From: Dendrocalamus latiflorus | Taxonomy: Eukaryota > Streptophyta > Magnoliopsida > Poales > Poaceae | DNA length: 64,000 nt | Direction: 5' to 3' | Assembly (NCBI GenBank): GCA_017311315.1 | Contig: CM029617.1 | Location: 1,096,681 to 1,160,680 of the forward strand | In this document: positions 24,661 through 37,199 of the stretch, in pieces | Numbering within the stretch: position 1 is the stretch's first letter | Layout: each line of letters starts with the position of its first letter | Translations under genes and position numbers: made by a program | Notes under the pieces: generated by a model | What the model was told of the DNA's origin: nothing | Databases searched by the model: none | What the model saw: the letters and a program-made list of their open reading frames with translations, nothing else

Positions 24661-24682
24661 ATCCACTAAAAACTCCAAGCCA

Positions 24683-26133
24683 ACTAATAGTACGTGGGAG
24701 GGCTTCGCACCTACGGCGTGGGGCGACGCGAGATGAGCGTGCGGCGTTTCGACTGTGGGCATTAAGAGCAACTCCAACCGGTTCTTTATCCTGCTCTTCA
24801 TTGTATATTTACCTAATATGACTCAAGAAATGGACTCCAACCGGTTCTTTATCCTCCTCTTCATTTTTATCGAGTCGCTATTTTCTCCCGGCCGCTAGCT
24901 AGATTTGGCGAGCGCCTCCTCACTCGCTTCTCAAATAGCTAGGCCATTGGAATGCTAACTCAAATAGAGAGCTGAAAATAATAGCTAGTCTCTTCATCTT
25001 AGAAAATAGAGAGGGAGAAATGACTAATGGGATGGAGTTGCTCTAAGGCGGTTGGCTCCTAGCTCCAACTGTTTAGTCAAAAGAGTAACCTGCCTGTGCG
25101 GCGTGGACATGGGCTATGAGATGGGCCAAGCAGGCCAGAAAATATGCACGAAACATGATGGACTCGACCGAAAAGCGAGCAAGGATATTTTTAGTTTTTC
25201 AGTATATTTTCACTATTAAATTTTTTTTATAATCGCTATTTATTAGACTAATATGATACATTCAAAAGTTTTAAGATGTGGGCCGTAAGAAAGAGGCAAA
25301 GGAGAACTGAGTACTAGCAGTAGTTGACACCGAGTGAGACGACCACTCTTATTTTTTTATCTGTGTGCCATAATGATTTGGCATGATTAATTGCCCCTAC
25401 ATTAGAATCATATGTGGGTTTTTTGGACTGATAATTTATAGTTTAAATATTTGAATTATGACTGTTCATGAGAGGCAGTACATAGAGAGAAATAATCACA
25501 TGCGATTTTTGTCGGTACAACTGAACTCAGTATACTTTTTTACTACAATTTTTCTATTGACCATGTCTTGAAGAAACACATCGTTTAAAACCTAGCTACT
25601 ATAGACAGTACAAATATATGCCAATTTTAAGTGCACATGCATTCTCTCTTTTTTTAAAAAAAAGAAAAGGAAAACTTTGACGAATAATGCAAGTGCATCC
25701 TGAGCCAGCCGTTGGTCTCAATTGCCCAGTTCAGTCGATGTGGACGTACACATCAATAGTATGCCTGCAGTGCAGCCTAGCAAAGGTGGTGAAAGTGGTC
25801 ACTCAGTGAGTTAGGAGCTGCATCTGTTCTCACGCACGGGAGCAACTCTGAGTCAGTGCATAGCCTTTTCCACTGCCATTGCAAATGCGATGGATGGATG
25901 GATGGATGCCGTTTTCTTGCGATTAAACTTGATGTTAGTGCGATTCTACCAGAGTCGCGTGTTTACTACTAATAAACTCGGCAGGAGAAGAAAACTAAAA
26001 AAGTTGGCGAGGCTTTCTTGCAAAGCTAGCTGCCCGTGCAACAGCACATTGCTACCTTTCTTCTGTTCTTTCTACTCGGCTGTGGATCAAGGATCCATGT
26101 ACATCCATTGACGCGTATTGTAGGACCGACAAT
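24683..26133. repeat. Direct repeat block, copy 2
   Basis: Second copy of the block at 17828-19380, same orientation. The region before the shared 3' 450 bp is more diverged and lacks the internal duplication seen in copy 1. Copy 2 alone carries the Tourist-type MITE at 24766-25043, so that insertion came after the two copies separated. Confidence 0.85.
24766..25043. mobile_element. Tourist/PIF-type MITE
   Basis: Ends GAGCAACTCCAACCGG and ATGGAGTTGCTC, with TAA duplicated on both sides (24763-24765 and 25044-25046). The empty site is visible in the sister repeat near 17.91 kb (GGGCGTTAGGGC). The 5' end contains a partial tandem copy of itself (CTCCAACCGGTTCTTTATCC twice). Confidence 0.9.
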
Positions 26134-27820
26134 TGCAACGGATAGGTGAGTGGTATTTGACAAACTACTAAAATATTCTCGTCTTGATCCGGTTTTTATC
26201 TTCCTTTGCAAGTAATCACCATGCTCACCACAGGTAGATACATCAATGCTTGCCATGTGACGACAAGTCTCTTCTGTTCTGGTTCTGCCGGACCACGTCT
26301 TATTTGGATCGACCAAACCACTTAGTGTAACCCATTACTCGAAAATTTCTCTTCAACATTTCTTGCTTTTTCTGTGCCATGCTTGAACTTAGCCATCTCA
26401 CCCAGCATCATTGATTATTCTGAATCTTGGATACTCTATGAGTGTAGTCCCGATCCTCGCTGTTGACTATAGTTGATTCGAAACCTCCCTGTACATGCAA
26501 AGATAAAGAAATTGTTTCTGAATATAAATTATTCACAAACTTGACCCATGTTAGCTTAAACATGCTTCATACAATATGAACACATGGACCTAGGGCCAAA
26601 ATCCTCAATCTATGACTAAATTCCTAAAAATTCAAAATTCACTGAAGGAATCACAAGACGACCAGTCTAATCGCTCACGCTCAGCCGCTGATCAGACCGA
26701 TTTGGCCGGCAGTTTTGACTGGTTCCATAGCCGATTTGACTGCTAGAAACTGAAACTGACAAAGATAATGGTTCATCACAAAATAAACTGAACCTTCTCA
26801 TATGGTCGGACCTGTTCTTTGCGGCTTCTGAAAGCAATTTTTAGCTTTTGTTATAGTAACTAGCTTTCAAACGGAGTATTTTCTCAAAACGAGGTCTACA
26901 AGTTAATTGTAGTATACGTTAAAAGCCAAATATATGTACAAGCCAAAATCGCAAACAAGTATCTCTCTATAATCTCTGTCGCGAACAACTCAAAATCCAA
27001 AAATTTCAGTCAAAAAAAGAATATGCCCTATGGCTTATGGCTTTTGAATTCTATCTGTTCGCGAGAGAGAGATTACGAAGAGGGAAACAATCGTATGTGA
27101 TTTTAGTTTGTACAATTGTAGCCGTTATAGGGTGTACTATAATTGACTCATAAACCCTGTCTCAGAAAACACATCGTTTAAAAGTTAGTTACTGCAGCGT
27201 CATACGTAAACTATAAGACATAAGTGGAATCCAGCCTGATGCTCAAAGAACATATTGGCTATTAAACAAAAGAGGCCCGGTTAATGGAAGGAAGAGTGGG
27301 AGGAATGTTCCTGAGGGTATATTCTCTCCTTTTTCTTTCGATCCTTATCATAATAATACCTCTATGGCATTTCCCTTTTAGCTCCTCTATGGCATTTCCC
27401 TTTTAGCTCTTCTAGTGATCTTAGGTTAATCATGGTAGTCTAGTTCTGTGGATGAGTAGTGCATTTTTTGTTGCTGTCGAGTGTTCATATGCCAGTCACA
27501 CCAAGTTAAGTGGACAGCTAAGAAAATTCCACAGTGGGATGTGGATTCTAATTCTCTTCAATTTGTGCGCTTTGCTTGACCGCTCTGGTTGATATTCTCC
27601 CACTAATTAAACCGGCTGCATCTTCGACTCTGTATTACTAGTTACACTCAAAAAGAGAACATATATTCCTCTGTTTGGACTTGCTTGTGTCCAGCTAACC
27701 CCTTCAGGTTCGATGAAATTCTCCAGTATTACTGCTCTTCAATCTTCAGTCTTCACCCATGACGTGATGAAAATATCCAATAATTTTGTAAGGAAAATAA
27801 TGACCTTATTAACTGCCTGT
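26134..27820. other. Intergenic, no gene seen
   Basis: Mixed sequence with MITE-like A/T-rich pieces (26.83-27.2 kb) and a 27-bp tandem duplication near 27.36-27.41 kb (GCATTTCCCTTTTAGCTC phrase). No coding frame supported. Confidence 0.35.
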
Positions 27821-27825
27821 TCTTT

Positions 27826-28400
27826 TTTTTCGAACGGAAAGAAGAAATTCCATTAACTGGATAAGCTACCTAAATCGCCAGCCGCCAAGTCTGATACAAA
27901 TTCAGGAAATCCTTCAAGCCAAACCTGATAGCTTTCAGGATCCAGAGCAACTTCAGTACAACCTCTAGGGCAATACATCACTTGAAATGCATCAAAAATC
28001 AAGACAGACTAGATTGAGCTTCCCTAATTACCATAGCATTCACGCCACCATCAAGCTCACAATCTGTAAGAGCCGATACGAGAAGTTCAGAGTCAGATCC
28101 CAAGTTCACCCTTCCCATCCCAAGTTCTTTGGGCAACCGTAGAGCCAGAATGCAGGCCAGCGCTTCTGCGCGTAAGGCGTCCTGAGCCCATCCCACCCAC
28201 ATCAATATCGTAATGAAATCTTGGATATTCTTCTCTAATTCCATTGCAGTTCAGCAGCTCCAACCGGTTCTGTTCCAAATTCAGATCCCTCCAGCATCGT
28301 TTCATTTTCTTGCATTTTAAGAAAGGATGGCCTCCATCTTCATCAAAGCGAAAACACAGAGGGCATCAGGTCCTTTGAACATTCTGAAGAAGAATCATTC
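27826..28400 (-). mobile_element. Truncated L1-type LINE, zinc-binding and RNase H remnants
   Basis: The 3' end is an A-tail (T-run at about 27826-27834 on plus). Moving 5' on the minus strand: an RNase H-like piece (AEALACILALRLPKELG, then DSELLVSAL; about 28040-28170) and a zinc-binding piece (CFRFDEDGGHPFLKCKK then MKRCWRDLNLE; about 28265-28350). Both match the layout of the intact LINE at 40.6-46.9 kb, but with an internal deletion between them and frame changes. A 5'-truncated dead copy. Confidence 0.7.
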
Positions 28401-29640
28401 TGAACTTAAACATGGGCTGGACAGCCAAAAGTCCAAGACCCTCCATCAACCTGTTCTTGCAGTTCCTTGCCGCCAGGTCAACCCGTGCAAAATGCCACAC
28501 ATCAAGTACTAGTAGTAAGCCCAGTGGCCAGAAGTGCTGCGTGTATCTCCCTTTCTTGCTTGCTTTGGTTTTACGCGAAGACCAGTTCATCAGTTCAGGG
28601 TTGGGCCTGCCGTACCACACATGTACACTGCTGCTCAGGCAGCGGCAGCAGCAGCTAGTGCTCTAGCTTGGAAAAGAAGACTCCTCACTCGCCTTTCCTT
28701 TCGGCTGCTGGACTCTATTATCTACGGGGATACTATGATGGAAAGCGGTGCAGCGGAGGGAGGGCTTTAAAAAGGAATGAACAATGAGAATATGAGATTA
28801 TGGCTCAGTTCTGCGTCTATGACTTATGATTTCTCCAAATAAATAAACAAAATAATATTTTTATTATTTTTAAAATTGACTTATTGAAAAGATCTTTTTA
28901 AAATAACTTATTGGTTTATTGTTATTTAATTTATTCATACAAACGCTTATACTAAGGCTAGAAATTATCAATTGTAGCTAAAACTATTAGCAGTAGGCGA
29001 AAATTACACGACATATTGCTATGGGAGAGGGAAAGGCTACGGCTCCGGCATCCACTGTGGAAAGAATCTATGTGGCTTGGATGCGTTTTAATGCATGCTT
29101 TGACAACATCTGAGCATCATCTCATGTTCTTATCAAGTTGGCAGGTAGCACTGCATCTACTTGACACCAACACATGAAATTGTCAATGTAGACCGTAGAG
29201 AGAAACAGAATTTTGAACCTACCTATCCATTCATCCCCCACAAGAAACAGAATTTTGAAACGGATACCACAAGAAAACAGAATAGTTTCAGCAATTTGAG
29301 CTGCCAGCTGAAAACCGCCACAGTACAGTACATGCATGCAGAGCAAGGAGCTGCTTGGTCAACTCACATGAGAAGATGAGGCTGTAGTACCGTGTCAGGA
29401 AGTGGGGCCTCCGTCCTTGGGCCTCGAACTTTTGTCCTACCCAAATGCACTTTGGGTCTTCAAAATTCCCATTGAATGCTGCAGGGAAAACAGCAAGAGA
29501 AACGTCCCCGTTGAGATTTCTCGTCATGGGCCGCATGATCCCAGATCATTTTGGCACAAGGAAGCACTAATCCAAGTACAGGTTATCCCGTGCAACCTGA
29601 AGTTGCCATTGTTTGGTACACCGTACACAGGTGATGCTCG
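28401..29640. other. Intergenic, no gene seen
   Basis: Possibly more LINE-derived sequence to about 28.6 kb, then A/T-rich DNA. A phrase AGAAACAGAATTTTGAA is repeated at about 29.20 and 29.24 kb. No supported gene. Confidence 0.35.
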
Positions 29641-29884
29641 GTTAAACTGAATTTTTTATATTTTATGATAGAATTTTTACTGTAGATAATAGTGACTTAT
29701 TTGACATAATTAAATTTAAAAAATTTATAAATAGAAAAAAGGGTTAGGCTAGCACGTATAATGCAAACGAATATGGAAAAAAAACTAACAAAAAAACTCA
29801 AAAAAATATGAAAGATCAGAAAAAGATGAAATTTAAAAATAGTAAAAAATAAACCGAAAGTCAGAAACTTAAGCCTAAACGAGC
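29641..29884. mobile_element. A/T-rich MITE-like element, copy A
   Basis: Aligns over its whole length with 47675-47934 in the same orientation. Shared words are ATAATTAAATTTAAAAAATTT, AAAAGGGTTAG and TACAATGCAAACGAATA-like. The outer ends GTTAAACTGAATTTTT and AAGCCTAAACGAGC correspond to GTTAGACTAAATTTTT and AACTCAAACGGA in copy B. Non-coding. It lies about 470 bp upstream of the receptor kinase start codon. Confidence 0.75.
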
Positions 29885-30300
29885 GGGATCACAAAAAAAA
29901 GTATACAGAATTATTACGAAAAATAGTTGAACCCGAAATGGGAAAAGACGGCACGTGTCCCGCAGGAGGCTGAAGAGTGTGTCCCATGGGACGGCATGGA
30001 TTCGGAGGCGCTATGGTAGCATAGCATAGCATAGCATACGGGGCCGGGAGTGGAATGAGGCTGAGCAGAGATGCCCCCCCCCCCCTGCCTGTCTCGTCGT
30101 CGTCGTCTCTGTCACTCGCGTCTGCCGTCCCATCCAGACAGACTGAGGGACACCCGCCTTTCCGCCTAGCTTGACCCGGACGGCTCCGGCACGCCGCCAA
30201 GTGGCAACCGCATGCCCTGCCCTTCCATTGGCCGACCGCCTCCATATGCTCAGCAGCTCAGCTCATTCCCTCCACCACCTCCACCCTTTTCTTCCCACCT

Positions 30301-30327
30301 CCTCTCCTCTCCTCTCCTCTCCTCTCC
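30301..30327 (+). repeat. (TCCTC)n repeat in the receptor kinase leader
   Basis: A run of about five CCTCT pentanucleotides lies 27 bp upstream of the chosen start codon, in a strongly pyrimidine-rich 5' leader typical of highly expressed grass genes. Confidence 0.9.
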
Positions 30328-30353
30328 ACAGCCGCCGCCTCGCCACAGCCGCA

Positions 30354-33300
30354 ATGCCTCCTCCCCTCCTACTCCTCCTCCTCCTCCTCCTCCTCCCCGC
30401 CTCCTCCTCCGCCTCGCCGGAGCGCGACATCTACGCGCTCTCCAAGCTCAAGGCCGCGCTCGTGCCCGCCTCCTCCGCCGCGCTCGCCGACTGGGACCCG
30501 GCCGCCACGTCGCCTAACCACTGCTTCTTCTCGGGCGTGTCCTGCGACGCCGACGCCCGCGTCGTCGCCATCAACCTCACCGCCGTGCCGCTGCACGGGG
30601 GCACCCTGCCTCCCGAGGTCGCGCTGCTCGACGCGCTCGCCAACCTCACCATCGCCGCCTGCTGCCTCCCCGGCCGCGTCCCCGCCTCGCTTCCCTTGCT
30701 CCCCTCGCTCCGCCACCTCAACCTCTCCAACAACAACCTCACCGGCCCGTTCCCTGGCCCCGCCGACGGCTCCCCCTACTTCCCGTCCCTCGAGCTCGTC
30801 GACGCCTACAACAACAACCTCTCCGGCCCGCTCCCGCCCTTCGGCCCCGCGAACGCGCGCCTCCGCTACCTCCACCTCGGAGGGAACTACTTCTCCGGCG
30901 CCATACCGGACAGCTACGGCGACCTGGCCGCCCTCGAGTACCTCGGCCTCAACGGCAACGGGCTCTCCGGCCGCGTGCCCGCGTCGCTGGCGCGCCTGAA
31001 GCGGCTGCAGCACATGTACATAGGGTACTACAACCAGTACGACGGCGGCGTCCCGCCCGAGTTCGGCGACCTCGACGCGCTCGTCCGCCTCGACATGAGC
31101 AGCTGCAACCTCACAGGCCCCATCCCGCCGGAACTCGGCCGGCTCGCGCGGCTCGACACGTTATTCCTGCTCTGGAACCGCCTGTCTGGGGAGATACCTC
31201 CGCAGCTCGGTGACCTCAAGAATCTCCAGTCCCTCGACCTCTCCATCAACGAGCTCACCGGTGAGATACCGGCCAGCCTGGCCAACCTCACCAACCTCAA
31301 GCTTTTTAACCTGTTCCGGAACCACCTCCGCGGCGACATTCCGGAGTTCGTGGCCGAGCTCCCGAAGCTGGAGGTGCTCCAGGTGTGGGAGAACAACCTC
31401 ACAGGCCATCTCCCGGCCGGACTCGGGAAGAACGGCCGGCTCAAGACGTTGGACGTGGCCACCAACCACCTCACCGGCCCGGTACCGCCCGACCTCTGTG
31501 CCGGCCGGATGCTGGAGACGCTCGTGCTCATGGAGAACGGCCTGTTCGGCCCAATTCCCGAGTCGCTCGGCGACTGCAAGACGCTCGTACGCGTCCGTCT
31601 TGGTAAGAACTTCTTGAGCGGCCCCGTGCCGGCCGGGCTCTTCGACCTCCCCCAGGCGAACATGCTGGAGCTCGCCGATAACCTGCTCGCCGGCGAGCTC
31701 CCGGACGTGATCGGCGGTGGCAGGATTGGCATGCTACTGTTAGGTAACAATGGGATCGGTGGGAGGATTCCTCCGGCCATCGGCAACCTCCCTGCGCTGC
31801 AGACGCTGTCGCTGGAGTCCAACAACTTCTCCGGGGCCTTGCCGCCGGAGGTCGGCAGGCTCAAGAACCTGTCCAGGCTCAACGTCAGCGGCAACTCGCT
31901 CACTGGCTCGATCCCGCGTGAGCTCATGCGCTGCGCCTCCCTATCCGCCATCGACCTCAGCCGCAACCTCCTCTCCGGCGAGATACCGGAGAGCATCACG
32001 TCGCTGAATAACCTGTGCACGCTGAACGTGTCCAGGAACAGGCTGTCAGGCGATCTGCCATCGGAGATGTCCAACATGACGAGCCTCACCACGCTGGACG
32101 TCTCGTACAACAGCCTCTCCGGCCCCGTGCCGATGCAGGGCCAGTTCCTCGTGTTCAACGAGAGCTCGTTCGTCGGCAACCCCGGCCTGTGCGGCGGGCC
32201 TGTCGCCGACGCTTGCTTCCCGTCGGTGTCAGGGGCGGGCTCGCGGTCCGGTGCAGCGATGTCTTTGCGGCGGTGGGACTCCACGAAGATGCTGGTGTGG
32301 CCGGTGGTCGTGTTCGCCGTGCTGATCATCGCCTTCTTGGGCGCGAGGAAGGGGTGCGAGGCGTGGCGGGAGGCGGCGAGGAGACGGTCGGGAGCGTGGA
32401 AGATGACGGCGTTCCAGAAGTTGGACTTCTCGGCGGACGACGTGGTAGACTGCCTCAAGGAGGACAACATCATCGGCAAGGGCGGGGCCGGGATCGTATA
32501 CCACGGCGTGACCCACAGCGGCACTGAGCTGGCGATCAAGCGGCTCGTGGGGCGAGGCGGCGGCGACCACGACCGCGGGTTCTCGGCGGAGGTGACCACG
32601 CTGGGGCGCATCAGGCACCGCAACATCGTGCGGCTGCTGGGCTTCGTATCCAACCGGGAGACCAACCTGCTGGTGTACGAGTACATGCCCAACGGGTCGC
32701 TCGGCGAGATGCTGCACAGCGGCAAGGGCGGGCACCTGGGATGGGAGGCGAGGGCGCGCGTCGCGGCGGAGGCGGCGCGTGGGCTGTGCTACCTGCACCA
32801 CGACTGCGCACCGAGGATCATACACCGCGACGTCAAGTCCAACAACATCCTGCTCGACTCGGCGTTCGAGGCGCACGTGGCCGACTTCGGCCTCGCCAAG
32901 TTCCTCGGCGGCGGCGGCGCCACGTCCGAGTGCATGTCAGCCATCGCCGGCTCGTACGGCTACATCGCGCCAGGTAACCAACCATCCATCCGAGCATCAC
33001 TTTCTTGCATCAATTTACGTGCTTTCAGAACAAATTAACCTAACGTCAACGAACATATAAGTACATAACGTACGAGTTTAACCTGATGCGAACGACCACA
33101 CACACACAAATGAATCATACCAAATCACCAATTCCACCCAACCCATTTGATCCGAGTACAAACAACTTTACGAAAACGAAAGAATTTGATAGCGACTAAA
33201 ATTATGCTACTTTACATCTCAGTGGCCAATGGAGCAAATATAAGGCCACTGCATGCACTATCCACTGACCTTGCTGGAACTGCAACTTGTGCTGCTACAG

Positions 33301-34486
33301 CTTATGGTTTTCTGTCTTTAACATAAGTGACTGTGTGAATGAACTGAATATTAATAAGTCTGTGTGAATGAACTGAATATTAATAAGTTAACATGTCGCT
33401 TCAAAAAAATTATCGCAATAAACCCCTTCAAAATGGTTGGACAGAAACTATTCTATTTATTTGATTGAATTAACCCAGCTCACTGTTTGCACTTGCGTTC
33501 TGCACGGTCAACCGGAGAGAGGACAAAGGTTAATTGTTATTGTCTGTCTCCTGGTCCTGTTTCTTGGATTCTAGCATGGGTTTGTCGGGCCTGGAAGCGG
33601 ATCTTGTTGCTATCTGGTAAGGTCAACGAGAGATAAGACAAAGCCTGTCTTTGGATTAAAGGATGGCCTATCCGATTTAGTACTCGTATTGTTGTGTTGT
33701 GGCCTTGTGGTTATTGTCCTGTGGACCTCACTTATCTTGGATAATTGATCAGAGAGAGAGAGAGAGAGAGAGAGAAGCCAAGGAGAAGGAGCTAGACACG
33801 GTGGTAGCATCTGGTCGACTTGTAGATCTGCTTCTGGTTGACTTGTCAGTCTCCTCGTAAATGGTGTCCATGGAGCTCTGTAGCTTCAGTGTGATGCATC
33901 TTGAGCAGGGTTTGCTTTGTCACACACACTGGCACCGCATGCACGCGGTAAATCTTTTCCACACAGTTCATACTGAATGTCTGAATAAGTAGCCAGTGAT
34001 TGAGACCTTCAGTATGAACTGAACTGTGCGGAAAAGGGAGTGCAAAATTTTCGATAGATTACCGAAGTATGGCAGGGTATATTATTTGTCTGCTTCATCA
34101 ATCCATCGTTTTTGTCTGGCGTGGCAGAGTACGCGTACACGCTCCGGGTGGACGAGAAGAGCGACGTGTACAGCTTCGGCGTGGTGCTGCTGGAGCTCAT
34201 CACGGGTCGCCGCCCCGTTGGCGGGTTCGGCGACGGCGTGGACATCGTGCACTGGGTGCGGAAGGTGACCGCTGAGCTCCCGGACACGTCCGACACCGCC
34301 GCCGTCCTCGCGGTGGCCGACCGCCGCCTGACGCCGGAGCCGGTGGCGCTGATGGTGAACCTGTACAAGGTGGCCACGACGTGCGTGGAGGAGGCGGGCA
34401 CGGCGCGGCCCACCATGCGCGAGGTCGTGCACATGCTCGCCAACCCCGACGCCGCCCAGCCCGGCGACCTCCCCCTCGCCTTCTGA
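30354..34486 (+). CDS. FON1: CLAVATA1-type LRR receptor kinase (FON1/TD1 type)
   Basis: Plasma-membrane receptor kinase of the CLAVATA pathway, which limits shoot and floral meristem size by sensing CLE peptides (known for rice FON1 and maize TD1). Two exons, 30354-32973 and 34128-34486, give 992 aa, the usual family length. The start at 30354 is chosen because a Leu-run signal peptide follows at once; an upstream in-frame ATG (30171) would add a non-signal leader. Next come an LRR N-cap with CFFSGVSC, about twenty LRRs, one membrane segment (about 646-664) and a kinase domain with GKGGAG (707-712), Lys729, HRD Asp826 and DFG Asp844. The HRD motif is followed by VKSNN, so the kinase looks active. 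The 1154-bp intron (GT..AG) splits the APE motif, as in relatives. No lesion seen. A sister CLV1-like paralogue is the only serious alternative. Confidence 0.95.
33751..33775. repeat. (AG)n microsatellite in the receptor kinase intron
   Basis: About twelve AG dinucleotides in the single intron. A 29-bp tandem duplication (CTGTGTGAATGAACTG...) also occurs at about 33.34-33.39 kb in the same intron. Confidence 0.9.
33954..34036. repeat. Intronic hairpin near the splice acceptor
   Basis: 33954-33977 (CTTTTCCACACAGTTC...) pairs with 34008-34036 apart from one mismatch and a 5-base bulge, with a 30-base loop. It ends 91 bp before exon 2 of the receptor kinase. Confidence 0.7.
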
Positions 34487-35556
34487 AACTCATAAGCGCC
34501 GTAAAATGCTACTGTTTGGGGTTAATGTATGCGCTAAGCCGCTAGCTTTGGTTTCGTCACGTGTGATTGATGTGTATAATATCAAGGAACTACTAGCTTA
34601 TGACTACTCAGACCCTGAAGGCGATAAGAGCTTGCGTTGCTGTTGCTATGCTGCTGCATGCATAGCTGACTGAATATGTGCACATAGGAAAGTTGAAGTT
34701 GAAATATCAATATCCCAAAGGTATTGTATATGCCCATTGCTGTTCGTTGTCAATTACTCAGGAGATTCTTATTAGCTACCGCAGATAGTTTTAGGCTGAA
34801 AAAAAATAGTATTATCTGGCTTCTAGAAGGAGGACAGGAGCGGTAGAAAAAGCGAAGGATAGATACGTGCGCGAGACGAGAATGAGAGTGGATGTGATGT
34901 TTTTGTGACTCCTGACTTATCTTTGGAGTGAGACATAGGTGATAGAAGTAGAGAAGCTATTTCAAAAAGCTAGATATTTATATTAACTTTTGATTTATCT
35001 AAACAAAAGTCAGAAATAAAAATCAATAAAAACAAACAGGGTCTCAGTTGTCACGCTGCTGCCTCGTTTTTCTGCTCGTCTCTATCCAGATGGAAGCATG
35101 AGAGACTCGAAAGTTGGGATATGGAATCCCGAAAGGCGGATGGATCATGATATGTATCCGCCAGTGGACGGTTGCAAGCCGTCGCTGCAGAATCGAATCA
35201 GCACAAGCGAAGAACAAAAAAACCCTATTTTTACATCTCTCGCCTTTCGTCTTTATTCTCGCTTCATTTCCCTCGACTCAGATATATGTACATATCTCAC
35301 TCCGTTGTTGCTCATGCAAGTAGATGGCATATATTCCTTGCGGATTGGTAAGTCATATACAAACACATTAGCGTAACTTTCAATGATTCCAGGCAGTGGT
35401 GACAGAAAAAGAATGGACGAGGTTAGATGATACAGTACCACTGAAACAACACCCATGCTGCAGCACTACTCACTACAGTGATTTTAAACAGTGCTGCTAC
35501 GGTGGTTTCGCGGTTCTCCTGGCTGTTCGCGATTGCGCGTCACTGTGCTCCTCTCA
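34487..35556. other. 3' flank of the receptor kinase, no gene seen
   Basis: 3' untranslated and intergenic DNA. An A/T-rich MITE-like piece lies around 34.8-35.04 kb. Short frames at 35.1-35.4 kb have no recognisable similarity. Confidence 0.4.
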
Positions 35557-35829
35557 GAGCAGGTACAATAAGACTTAGTCAGCAGGTTATAGCAAATATA
35601 ATATCAACAAAATCTTATGTAGCAGAGAGAGAAAGGAAGAGAGAGAAGGAAGCTGGCTACTAAATTACAGCTAACTATAGCACGTAAAAATATGCATTTC
35701 ACTCTCTTACACATGGGGCCAAATAGTTATTGTAATAGCTACCTTATTGTATGAACTATTTTTTTGAAGACTATAGATGAAATAGACAAGTGTTATAGCC
35801 ACTAGTTGGCTATACTATTATACATGCTC
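35557..35829. mobile_element. Tourist-like MITE
   Basis: Ends GAGCAGGTACAATA and TATTATACATGCTC are inverted repeats with mismatches, and TCA flanks both sides (35554-35556 and 35830-35832). The 3-bp duplication and GAGCA start fit the same superfamily as the elements at 11.6, 24.8 and 60.3 kb. Confidence 0.75.
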
Positions 35830-36399
35830 TCATGTTTCTCCACCACATCAGAGGAGCCGGTTCCATTCCTTGCATGGAGAATAAGCTTGGGCATTGCTTA
35901 AAGTTTTGTTTTCTCAGATAGCTGCTTGTAAAAAGTTGGAATACTAGATTGAAAAAAAAACATGTAGAATAGGAATCAGAATGTCATCGTGGGGGGAGGA
36001 AGTGGCCTCGGCATCTGCCTCTACAGGGTAGGAAGTGGTGGACATTGGACGGGGCCTAGCTCATGAGCTCACATAAAAAAATCAATCCAAATAAAAGTAA
36101 CCTCCATGAACCAGACCTTTCTACCGGTCTTGTTTTTTTGACTTTTAGTTATATCAAAAGTCAAAATAAAATGAAAAGATTTTTTGAAATAAATTCTTCA
36201 AATGGCTTTCCAATTCTAAAATCATATGTGTTATCTACGTCGGCGTCTCTATTGCTGTCTCGAAAAGTATAGACAAAAGCAACTAGTCACAGTCAAAAGC
36301 TATCAGACGCAGCCCAAAAAAACAGAACCAATATCATCCTATTTCTTTCTTTTTGAGAACACCATGAACTAGGCCTGACAAGGGATGCTGATGCATTAA

Positions 36400-36900
36400 A
36401 TTGTTTTTATAAATACCCTTAAAATTTTTTATAAAAATAATACTAAATTGGTGACAGAAGCTCAGTCGTCGAATGAATTGACAATAAGAGCTCTATCATC
36501 GAATGAAATGGCGATAGATTGATGAGGCGCCTTCTATTGCCATTTAGCGGAAGAGTCCTGTTGGCCAAACTAACCAATCAGCAAAATCAATCAATGACAG
36601 AAGTTTGCCGGTTAAATAACACTCTATTACCGAATAGTGTGGCGACAAGGCTTTTGTTGTCAAATGAATTGACACCATGTTGGTAGGGAAGCTCTTATCG
36701 CCAATTGAATAGGTGATATGTCCTATTGCTGAATCAATTGGCGACAGGAGTTGCCACGTTAGTTTGTCACTAATTCATTTGGTGATAAAAGCCTGTCGCC
36801 AAATGAAATAGCGGCAGAGTAATAGTCTTGCAATTTTTTTAAGGGTTTTTTATTTTGTTATATTGATAAAATAATAGTTATTTCAAAAAATTCCTGATAC
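36400..36900. repeat. Foldback repeat with TTGGCGACAG / CTGTCGCCAA words
   Basis: GGTGACAG, GGCGACAGG, TATTGCCA, TTGTCACTAATTCATTTGG and CTGTCGCCAAATGAA recur on both strands about every 40-60 bp. The block is bounded by A/T-rich ends with CCCTTAAAA-type words in inverted orientation. Probably a small non-autonomous DNA element. No coding content. Confidence 0.55.
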
Positions 36901-37199
36901 ATTAGCCTTGAAGTTGCTTACTCATAGAGGGGGTGTTCCTTTTTTTTGTTGTGGTAGATAGCTGATGGTTACAGCTGATGGTTTTTGGTCTTAACATAAG
37001 CTTTTATGTGAGCGAACAGAATATCGATAAGTTATTTCGAAAAGACTATTATGATAAATCGTTTAAAAAAGACAAAAAAACTATTTTATTTATTTGTTAA
37101 TAAAATTTATAAAATACTTTACTATTATAAAAGAATGAGTTGGTGGTTGGTCCGGCCTCTCCCACCCCTTCTCACAAAAGGCAGCCCTGACATGTGGCC

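Noticed and set aside
31028..32725. 565-codon open frame antisense to the receptor kinase
   Set aside because: Mirror of GC-rich codon bias in the LRR exon; Ser/Arg/Pro-rich with no domain.
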